This document shows positions 48,547 to 55,978 of a stretch of 64,000 nt of DNA, piece after piece. The translations under genes were made by a program, and so were the position numbers. This DNA comes from Camelus bactrianus. Taxonomy: Eukaryota; Chordata; Mammalia; Artiodactyla; Camelidae. The notes below the pieces were generated by a model. The model worked only from the letters and a program-made list of their open reading frames with translations. It was not told the DNA's origin and ran no database searches. Positions within the stretch are counted from its first letter, which is position 1; each line of letters opens with the position of its first letter. Location of the stretch: positions 18,432,001 through 18,496,000 of the forward strand of contig NC_133545.1 in assembly GCF_048773025.1 (NCBI RefSeq), written 5' to 3'.

Positions 48547-48697
48547 AAGAGGAAAAGTGGAAGGGGGAGGGTACAGCTCAGTGGTAGAGCATGTGCTTAG
48601 CATGCACGAGGTCCTGGGTTCAGTCCCCAGTACCTCCATTAAAAATAAATGAATAAACCTAATTACCTCCCCGTCCCCCCTAAAAAAGAGGAGAAGT
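48547..48697 (+). mobile_element. Camelid tRNA-Ala-derived SINE (Vic-1 type) with target-site duplication
   Basis: The body (about 48559-48685) begins AGGGGGAGGGTACAGCTCAG, continues GTGGTAGAGCATGTGCTTAG, CATGCACGAGGTCCTGGGTT and CAGTCCCCAGTACCTCCATT, and ends in AAAAATAAATGAATAAACCT plus a CCTCCCC motif. A-box-like (about 48574-48584) and B-box-like (about 48616-48628) pol III promoter elements are visible with small changes. It is flanked by AAGAGGAAAAGT (48547-48558) and AAGAGGAGAAGT (48686-48697), 11 of 12 identical, which I read as the target-site duplication. I know this family from camelids only. It is a retroposon rather than a functional tRNA gene because it lacks a proper acceptor-stem pairing and carries the SINE tail. 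Confidence 0.9.
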
Positions 48698-48824
48698 TGG
48701 GCAGCCATCCCTGTCTTTTTGTTTTTGATTTGCCCCATGGGCCAGTCTGGGAGGAGATCTGTGCTTCCCCGTTAGCTGCAGTTAGGAAGGGCTGGATGAG
48801 GAAGGCAGAGAAAGGATGGGATAA

Positions 48825-49035
48825 TAATACTAGCTTTTACTGAGGGCTTACTATGTCTGAGCTATGCTCTGTTCTAAGTGCTCTCCTTGCATAATCTTTT
48901 AACCCTTATAATAACCGTATTAGGTAGATAGTATTTTGTCCTGATTTTATAGATGAGAATACTGAGGCAGGAAGAGGTAAGTAATTTACACAATTACACA
49001 GTTAGATGGGATGTTTAAAACTGTGAGCTAGAGGT
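48825..49035 (-). repeat. MIR SINE, antisense, nearly full length
   Basis: ACTGAGGGCTTACTATGTCT, TGTTCTAAGTGCTCTCCTTG, TAACCCTTATAATAACCGTA, GATTTTATAGATGAGAATAC, TGAGGCAGGAAGAGGTAAGT and CACAATTACACAGTTAGATG follow the antisense MIR in order. Confidence 0.9.
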
Positions 49036-49814
49036 GGCTGCCCTGGTAAGACCTGTATCTGGGAGGAGACGATAAATGGCTAGTTGGGGGCTCTCAGGAG
49101 CGAAGACAGGATGCAGTCTCATGAGCACTGGGAGCAGCAAGCCATGCAGATAGAACTTGTCTTGAGATTCCTCCATGCAAGTTCCTTTATACCCCCTGGA
49201 AGAGAGAGGGAGTCACCTCTTTTCTCTCTGGACTCTTATTTAGTAACTCTGGGTGATGTTTGGGCTGCAAGAAGCTTCATTTTTCCTCTCTTCATAATTT
49301 AATCAAAGACATTTTTCAGATCTACTGATTGCTTTTGGAAATAGGAACTTCAAAGTTGGGGAGTCAGTGAATAATTGAAGCCCGTACCAGCTCTCTGGGT
49401 CTGCTGTTAATGGGAGTAATAACACTATTAATAGCGATGTCAGTGCAGACACCCTGGAAAAGTCCATAACATTAGCTTAATGGCTGGAGGTAATGAAGTC
49501 CTCAAAGAGGAGCTAGCCTGGTAAATTAACTTCCTAGACTTTTAGGCAGATGCGCTTGTTGCCATGGGTCTGCTAGAACAGCCCGGCAGTGCCTTGGAGA
49601 GGACCACACTCAAGTCTGACCTTCCACCCTTGGGATGAGATTCCTAGAAGGGTCCTGGAGAATTCAAAAGTCTCAGTAATATTCAAAGTGCTTCCAGTGG
49701 CAGGCAGAAACAGCGATTAGCCTAGACAAGAAGATTGAGGGGACATTTTAAAATTGGCCTAAGCATATAAGGGACATCAGGATGGCAAGGAAAATGGGCT
49801 TCATCTAGAAGCTT
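49036..49814 (+). other. PLXNA4: PLXNA4 intron, unique stretch
   Basis: No gene or repeat recognised. 49380-49570 holds AT-rich blocks and a GTTGCCATGG word resembling half an RFX X-box (see findings). Confidence 0.4.
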
Positions 49815-50032
49815 CAGGGAGGTAGAGCACAGTGGATAAGAATGGAGGCTCCAGAGTTCATCTGTGATCAAATACAGGCTCCCTCTGATTAGCTGGTGAC
49901 CTTGAGCAAGTGCCTAACCACCTCTGCAGTTTCCTGATCTGTAAGGTGGGGTTTAAAATGGTACCAGCCTCCCAGCATCGTTGGGAGATTCAGTGACATA
50001 AACTGTAAGCCCCTTATCACCGTGTCTAATGA
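49815..50032 (+). repeat. MIR SINE, sense, nearly full length
   Basis: AGAGCACAGTGGATAAGAAT, GGAGGCTCCAGAGTTCATCT, GCTGGTGACCTTGAGCAAGT, GCCTAACCACCTCTGCAGTT and TCCTGATCTGTAAGGTGGGG give the sense MIR from its start. Confidence 0.88.
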
Positions 50033-51650
50033 GAGCTCATCGGCTAGGAGCCATGATGAGTTTATTCAGAGTTGTTTTTCACTTTTGCATTACACATCCA
50101 ATTTACTCCAAGGTCATCCTTTTTGTCCGTATCGCCCCTTTCTTCCTCTAGCCCATACCTCCAGTGATTTCTCAGTGAAATTCTCCACTGTTAGGCTGTC
50201 TTTCCCACCAAGGCCAAGGTGCCTTCCTCCCCCGTGGCTGGAGGAGAGGCCTCCACAGCTGTCCTCTGTGCCTGAGAGTCACCCCAAGAGCATCTCCAGG
50301 TATCCAGACGCCTCTCTGCCTCCATTTTTTATCCCACCCCCAACACTCTTCTGCTTCTTGAGGCAGATGTCCTCTGCCAAGAGCTTCCTCCACAGATAGG
50401 TTCCGCATGCCTGGCTGTTTCATTCCCTACTCGACTCTTCACCCGGTGCTCCCTCCTGTCCTGCAACAGCCCCTGACATCCCCCTTCCTCTGCAGTCTAC
50501 TCTCTTTAACCAAAAGAGATCAGTGATCAGGAGTGATTTCCCTGAAGTCCCATCCTATCGCAACTTGTCCCTCTGAGGACCCTGCTTTCCCTCACCCCAC
50601 AGCAGAATCAGTAGCCCAGAGGTTCCAAATCATGGCCACTCAGCGAAACCCCGTGTTCACAAGGTTTGTCTGGCTTGGTTTGCATACTGTTCCCTGAAAG
50701 TCAGTTTACTCCCAGCAGTAAACTCCTACTGTAGGGCAGGGCTAGCCCCAGGGCTGTAAGATCTCAGGTCACCTGGATGTGATCCACCTGTGGCATGGCA
50801 CACTTTGAACAACACAGGACACTAAACAATAATAGTAAACTTCCTATGGCAGTTACCCTATGCTGTGGAACTGGGGTTCAGATCCAGCCCCGACTGGCTT
50901 CAGAGCAAGCCGTGAACTACCACACTCTGCAGCTTCCATCCTCCCTCCCCTCCCTCCACCTACCAGTGTTTCCCTTCTGTCTGCTGGGCAGGAGGCAGGC
51001 AGGGGGGTTCCAAATAGGTCAGGCACAGTTTCTCCTTTTGAGAAGTTCACTCTTGGTGGGAGAGGGCACCACTTAGCCTAAGAACTGTTATATAAGCCGA
51101 GAAGTTCTAACTCAGTGCTCTCCACTTTGCCTGGCGTGGGAGTGGGTTGGTGGGGAGAGGGGAGCACTTGTAGGTGCATAATAGTTGAAGCATGTCTGAA
51201 AGGACAGGTAGAAGCTGGACAAGGGAAATGTGGGCAAGTGGGCAGTTCAGATAGAAGAACTGGCAAGCCCAAAACAAGGAGATCTGCAAGAGGAGATACG
51301 TGGAAAGAAGAGTCTTGGTTGGCTAAGCAGGGGCTGAGGCTGAGTCGGGAGGGACAACAGGCAGGACTTCCAGCTCTTTCTGTGAATGAGGAGGACCCGC
51401 GGGCACTTTAGGATGACTCCTGAGGTTTTGCGTTCTGAAATCAGCCAATGGTTGGAATTATTATCTGCTTCCAATTCAGGCATGATGGGGGAGGACCAGG
51501 CTGGAGGGAGGAAACCGAAAGGTTAGTCCTGGGCACGCTGAGTTTGGACACATCTTAGGAGCTGCTGGCGGTGCCTGACCTCCACGCCGGCCCCTCGCTG
51601 AACCTGAGGCCCTCCCCTGAGTCCCTCGTCGGTTGGACTGTCCTTCCCAG
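50033..51650 (+). other. PLXNA4: PLXNA4 intron, last part before the second PSI1 exon
   Basis: No gene. 50935-50962 is CT-rich. 51395-51560 weakly resembles antisense L2 (AGGATGACTCCTGAGGTTTT and CCTGGGCACGCTGAGTTTGG). The acceptor CCTTCCCAG at 51642-51650 has only a short pyrimidine run. Confidence 0.45.
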
Positions 51651-51774
51651 GTGCACCCGGAAAGAGCGCTGTGAGCGGTCCAGAGAGCCCCGCAGGTTTG
51701 CCTCCGAGATGAAGCAGTGCGTCCGGCTGACCGTCCATCCCAGCAACATCTCCGTGTCTCAGTACAACGTCCTG
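51651..51774 (+). CDS. PLXNA4: PLXNA4 exon encoding the end of PSI1 and start of IPT1 (probably exon 5)
   Basis: This 124-bp exon follows CCTTCCCAG and ends at a GTAAGG donor. Its first base completes the split Thr codon, and it ends in phase 0. It encodes TCTRKERCERSREPRRFA, then SEMKQCVRLTVHPSNISV and SQYNVL. Cysteines 6, 7 and 8 of PSI1 are here (NTC, ERC, KQC), and the segment from VRLTV begins the first IPT/TIG Ig-like fold. SNIS is a potential N-glycosylation site, as expected for an ectodomain. The same frame stays open through most of the following 718-bp intron, to a stop at 52297-52299, which is unusual (see findings). The basic loop between the last two PSI cysteines is characteristic of A4 as I remember it. 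Confidence 0.96.
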
Positions 51775-52492
51775 GTAAGGCCGTGGGACTGGGGTCCAGG
51801 ATGTGGGAAGAGCCCTCTCCCCACCAAAAAGGGCCACAGGTCTACACCCCTCCAGAAGGCCGGGCCATGCCTGGCCAGCAAAGCTGCTCCAGAGCAGGGC
51901 AGAGATGCCAAAGAATGTGTCCCTGGGGATGGAAGAGGGGGACGTGCACAGAACTATTGGGGAAGAGGCTCTGTGCGTGATGGCAGAAAGACAGGGAAAA
52001 CTGTGACACCAAAGGTGACTGAGAGAGTGACCAAGAAAGCGAGAGTGCTGGGAACACCACCCTTGTCTATAACGTGGGAAAGAGGTGCAAGCAGGGGAGA
52101 GAAGGGGAGATGGCGCCCACGTTCCTGTTGGGCACCTGATGGTTGGCGTTGCCGTTTTCTAAAACTGGGGGTAATGGGGAGGAGCTTGATCAGCAGCGCC
52201 TCAGTCCTGCCCCTCTTTCTACCTACACATCCCCGAAACGATCCATTTCCTGGGGCCAAATCCATCCAGACTCTAATTTCTTTTGTCTCAGTCTCCTAAC
52301 ATCCCACCACCTTCTCTATATGCTCCTGTAATAAATAGGATCTCTTCCTCTCCATGTCAATATTGCCTCATGCGTTTCTCTTTTTTTATTCTCTCTGATC
52401 TCTCTTGCTCTCCCTCCTTCTTCCTTTATTCTATACCTTCTTTCTCCCATTTCTCTCTCCTCCTCTCTCTCCCCATGCTGGGCTGTTCACAG
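51775..52492 (+). other. PLXNA4: PLXNA4 718-bp intron with long open frame and pyrimidine tract
   Basis: A phase-0 intron between the PSI1-end and IPT1 exons. The upstream exon's frame stays open to a stop at 52297-52299, 174 codons into the intron. From about 52365 to 52478 the + strand is strongly pyrimidine-rich (such as CTCCCTCCTTCTTCC), feeding the acceptor at 52492. No repeat recognised. Confidence 0.8.
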
Positions 52493-52646
52493 CTGGTCCT
52501 GGAGACATACAATGTCCCCGAGCTGTCAGCTGGCGTCAACTGCACCTTTGAGGACCTGTCAGAGATGGATGGGCTGGTGGTAGGCAATCAGATCCAGTGC
52601 TACTCCCCGGCAGCCAAGGAGGTGCCCCGGATCATCACGGAGAACG
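52493..52646 (+). CDS. PLXNA4: PLXNA4 exon encoding the core of IPT domain 1 (probably exon 6)
   Basis: This 154-bp exon lies between a CTGTTCACAG acceptor and a GTGAGC donor. It starts in phase 0 and ends one base into a Gly codon. It encodes LVLETYNVPELSAGVNC, then TFEDLSEMDGLVVGNQIQC and YSPAAKEVPRIITENG. This is the beta-sandwich of the first IPT/TIG repeat, with two cysteines probably forming its disulfide and an NCT glycosylation sequon. IPT repeats build the ring-like plexin stalk that spaces the sema domain from the membrane. Upstream lies an exceptionally long pyrimidine-rich run (about 52365-52478), ending 14 bp before the acceptor. No frameshift or stop is seen. Confidence 0.96.
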
Positions 52647-53885
52647 GTGAGCAGTCCCCAGAGGCAAAGCTTCTCGGCGAGTCCTTCTTCTGCCTGGATG
52701 ATGAGAACTCAAGACCGACATGGGGGACTGAGGGAGCGCACAGGAGGGGAGGGTCAGAGGAAGGGGTGTGCGTTGGTGGGTATGTTACAGGAAGAGGGGC
52801 ATGAAGTGTTCCTCCAACCCTGCTGCCTTTGGAATTGAAACCAGGTGAGCAACTGTGGGCCAACATCACCCTAGGTGAGGAGCAGCTGCAGAGAAAGCAG
52901 GAGAGGGAAGGGCCAGCACAGCATCAGAGCATACTGGTCAAGTTCACAGATCGTGCTAGAGCATGACAGGGCTGGCCTGGAGGGGCACAGGAGGAGGGGA
53001 AGCCGGTCTGGAGCAGGGATGGAATGTGGGGGGCATCTGGCTCCTTACCCACTGCCTGCACTGCTGGGTCTCGCACCCTGGACCGCTGCCCCACTTTGCC
53101 CTGCCTCCCCAGAGCTGCGTGTTCATGGCCAGCTGCTCTGGAAAGGATGGTGTGGACAGAGGCCCAGCGCTGGCAAGTTACAGGCCGGCCTAGGCAGCCT
53201 GATTCCATGCTGGCCCTCCCATTTGGGCTTGTCACATTTGTTCCAAGCTGATTGATTAATGAGGCTCTCGGGGAAGGCACAGAACAAGGGGCCTGGGGTC
53301 AGGGCTGTGAATTAAACATGGGCCCCAGCTCCTCCCTGGCGCCAGCTGAGGATTCCAGGGACGCCTGCCCGAATGGAGCCCTGAGCCCATCAGAGGAGGG
53401 GGCGTCAGCACAGGGGCTGTCTTGGTAGAGACAGGGAATGAGCTCGCATGCGCACACACAGACATGCAAACCCTCTTGTGTAGTTTGTGGCAGCATTGCA
53501 GAATCTACATGTTTCTCCTAGTAGCTAATCAACGTGTGCATTTGTAATTCTGTGAGTCCGGCAGGCACATCATGCATGTGAGTGCACACTTGAATACCTG
53601 TCACGGTGTGTGTGTGTGTGTGTGTGTGTGAGAGAAAGGACCTGGTGAGCAAATGAGAGGTGAGTGCCAGGAAGACAATGCAAAAGGAGGAATAGACCAG
53701 AACTGCCCTCTGTAGCTGTTCTTAGGGTAGTCCTGGGGACAGGGCCCAGCTGAATCCGAGTCCTGTTAGAGCTGAGAGCACCCCTGGGGAGCGGGCTCCC
53801 CTCTCCCACAGTGCCTTACTCTTGGTGGGACCCTGACCCGGGGCCATGGCCTTACCCCTGACCTCATGACTGGCTCCGCCCACAG
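52647..53885 (+). other. PLXNA4: PLXNA4 1239-bp intron
   Basis: Mostly unique GC-rich sequence. A (GT)n microsatellite lies at 53606-53630. No other exon or repeat recognised. Confidence 0.75.
53606..53630 (+). repeat. (GT)n microsatellite
   Basis: About 12 uninterrupted GT units between ACCTGTCACG and AGAGAAAGG, about 255 bp upstream of the exon at 53886. Confidence 0.9.
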
Positions 53886-53985
53886 GGGACCATCATGTCG
53901 TCCAGCTGCATCTCAAGTCGAAGGAGACGGGCATGACCTTTGCCAGCACCAGCTTTGTCTTCTACAACTGCAGCGTCCACAATTC
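53886..53985 (+). CDS. PLXNA4: PLXNA4 exon encoding the end of IPT1 and first cysteine of PSI2 (probably exon 7)
   Basis: This 100-bp exon follows CGCCCACAG and ends at a strong GTAAGT donor. Its first two bases complete the Gly codon split from the previous exon, and it ends after two bases of a Ser codon. It encodes [18 protein letters not shown], then [16 protein letters not shown]. The KSKETG strand and the STSFVFYNC end are typical of plexin-A IPT1 running into PSI2. The YNC cysteine opens the second PSI knot, and NCS is a glycosylation sequon. From memory human has QLQLK where this reads QLHLK. A (GT)n microsatellite lies about 255 bp upstream of the acceptor. Confidence 0.95.
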
Positions 53986-55248
53986 GTAAGTGCTCCCCTC
54001 CCCCACCTCACTCAGCTCCATTTCTGGGGTCAGGGTTCATCCAAAGAGAGAAGACTTCACCCCCAGAAAGAGACAACTTCCTCTTCTGGCACCCACAGGG
54101 TTAATGGAAAGAGGCTAGAATGAGCTTGGCTCTCTGGGGTCCCCAGTAAGAGGCAGCCCGTCCCCCCTGCTAGATTGCTTCAACACTGGAATTCTCTTCC
54201 TGCTTCTTCCCACAGAGCTTGCCATGGCTTTACCACTTGGTGATCTAGGAAAGTCGAGTAGATAGATGAAATCATGTTCGAAGTTCCCATCAGTCCGTAA
54301 AATGATTTTAAGCATCTACCATGTGCAGGACAATGTGTTACTCATTGGACAGGGAGGATCAAAAATTAATAAGATGCAAAGACTCATCCCATCCATTCAG
54401 CCTAGTGGATGAACAGGACGTGAATAAGTAAAATATAATAGAGCAAGACCAGCACTGTCCCAGAGACATACACAAAGGGACTAAGGGGATAAAGGCCCAG
54501 GGAGACCAAGTCTCTATTGGTCAAAGAAAGAGGACGAGATGGTGAGGCAGAGGAAATGGTACTCCAGGCAGAAGGACAGCATGGGGAGAGCATGGCCTGT
54601 TCTTGGCTGAAGCACCAGACACACGTGGGGACAGTGGACCTGGACACCATGAATGGCTTAGCCTCCATGACATGACCCTTTGGAAGAAGGGAACCATGTT
54701 GGATTCTAAGCAAGGAGGAGCTTTTATAAGGTTGCCTGTGTTTCCTGGGAATAATGCGTAGAGGCAGGGTGACCAGCTCTGCCGGAGCCCTCGCACTGAG
54801 GGAGCTGCTACAGGACCTTCCCCTGCCAGGCTGGCTGCATGTGGGTCCCTGTCAGCCAAGAGCTTGGAGTCAGTTTGAATTAAAAGTCAATTTCACTGCT
54901 TGCCCTAACTCTTAAGCCCCCTCTGGGTGAGCCCCACTACTCCAGACCTCACTGTTCCCCAATTCAGCAAAGACAGCCTCATCCTTTAAAAATGGAGGGT
55001 GGTTAGTGAGGCTCTGGGGGACCAGGGTGTCAACCACCTGAGTGAGGGGGAGGAGGCCAGGGGCTCCTGGCTTCCTGAGGACTGGGAGAGAAAAGGGATG
55101 GGTTTTTGTAAGATCTGCTCTTCCTGAGTGTTTGAAGGTGGTTCCTCCCGCTATTAAAACATTTTTTGCTGGGCTCTAGAGTCGTAGGCTTTCTGCTTTG
55201 GGTTCATGCAGGTGCTGTGACCTGTGCCTCTTCCCCCTCTGTGCGCAG
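53986..55248 (+). other. PLXNA4: PLXNA4 1263-bp intron
   Basis: A phase-2 intron carrying an old antisense L2 in its middle (separate entry) and otherwise unique sequence. No other exon recognised. Confidence 0.75.
54300..54735 (-). repeat. L2 LINE fragment, antisense
   Basis: GCATCTACCATGTGCAGGAC, CAATGTGTTACTCATTGGAC, GAACAGGACGTGAATAAGTA, GGTACTCCAGGCAGAAGGAC and TTTGGAAGAAGGGAACCATG follow the antisense L2 3' part. Confidence 0.7.
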
Positions 55249-55363
55249 GTGCCTATCTTGCGTGGAGAGCCCGTACCGCTGCCACTGGTGTAAATACCGG
55301 CACGTCTGCACCCATGACCCCAAGACTTGCTCCTTCCAGGAAGGCCGGGTGAAGCTGCCTGAG
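55249..55363 (+). CDS. PLXNA4: PLXNA4 exon encoding PSI domain 2 (probably exon 8)
   Basis: This 115-bp exon follows CTGTGCGCAG and ends at a GTAGGT donor. Its first base completes the split Ser codon, and it ends in phase 0. It encodes [18 protein letters not shown], then [20 protein letters not shown] and a final Glu. With the YNC residue from the preceding exon, seven of the eight PSI2 cysteines are present. The eighth should open the next exon as Asp-Cys, which is beyond this window. The intron after it runs to the window end. PSI2 is a small spacer knot between IPT1 and IPT2 in the extracellular stalk. The frame also reads back in-phase into the intron upstream for 27 codons without an ATG, which is judged chance. 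Confidence 0.96.
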
Positions 55364-55622
55364 GTAGGTCCCACAGCCAGAGCACTGAGTGCCACTTGCT
55401 GTGAGCATGGGACACACAGGTAGGCCTTCCCTTAAGAGAAAACAGAGGGAAATACTGCAGAACCCCCGTCTTCCTCCCCAACCCTGACTCTTAAGGGTCC
55501 ACGTCTCAAAATCAGTAAACAAGCAAAGCTCTGCGCTCTGGGTCAGTCCTGGGGGTTCAGTTACAGACAGAAGTGCATTCCAGGTCACTGTAGCCAGGGG
55601 AGTCCCGGACCATTTCAGAGAG

Positions 55623-55662
<40 letters not shown>

Positions 55663-55806
55663 TAAAAATAATCTTTAAGTACACGGCAGGACTGTGTACA
55701 GACTCCTCAGCTGTCCCTCGGAGCACTGTCTGCATGAGATCAAAGAAGTCAAGCTGAGTGAAAGGGAGAGAAGAACAAGAATGAAAGGATGGTCACTCAC
55801 CCACCA
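55364..55806 (+). other. PLXNA4: Start of the PLXNA4 intron after the PSI2 exon
   Basis: Opens with a GTAGGT donor, is unique sequence, and includes the (TG)n run at 55624-55660. Confidence 0.7.
55624..55660 (+). repeat. (TG)n microsatellite
   Basis: About 18 uninterrupted TG units, 260 bp downstream of the PSI2 exon. A long alternating purine-pyrimidine run able to adopt Z-DNA and likely to vary in length. Confidence 0.95.
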
Positions 55807-55978
55807 GAGAGGTGGTCCTCAAGCTGTGGTCCCCAGTCCAGCAGCATCAGCTTCACCAGGAACTTGTTAGGAACACAGAGCCTCCCACTCCACCCAGGCC
55901 GGCAGGGTGAGAGCCTGGGGTGGGGTCGGCTCTGTGTGCGATTCTGCTGCACCGTCTAGTCTGGGAACCACTGAGACA
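55807..55978 (-). mobile_element. MER5A hAT relic, antisense
   Basis: GTGGTCCTCAAGCTGTGGTC, CAGCAGCATCAGCTTCACCA, GGAACTTGTTAGGAACACAG, GGGGTGGGGTCGGCTCTGTG and CTGGGAACCACTGAGACAG follow MER5A from its right end to left, including the hAT-like terminal word. Confidence 0.85.

Noticed and set aside
48559-48685. tRNA-Ala gene
   Set aside because: It has pol III box-like words, but the acceptor and other stems do not close, and it carries a SINE tail and target-site duplication. It is a retroposon.
51571-51650. In-frame extension upstream of the second PSI1 exon
   Set aside because: The frame is open for 80 bases but starts at GTG and lies in the intron. The phase-2 junction at 51651 exactly restores the split Thr codon and the known protein.
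52647-52804. Read-through of the IPT1 exon frame into the next intron
   Set aside because: Only about 52 codons before a stop and a good GTGAGC donor at the exon end. It is ordinary chance length.
55166-55423. In-frame upstream extension of the PSI2 exon resembling a signal peptide ([17 protein letters not shown])
   Set aside because: The frame opens with TTG, not ATG. A perfect CTGTGCGCAG acceptor at 55248 separates it from the exon, and the upstream 27 codons lie in intron. The hydrophobic run is likely chance.
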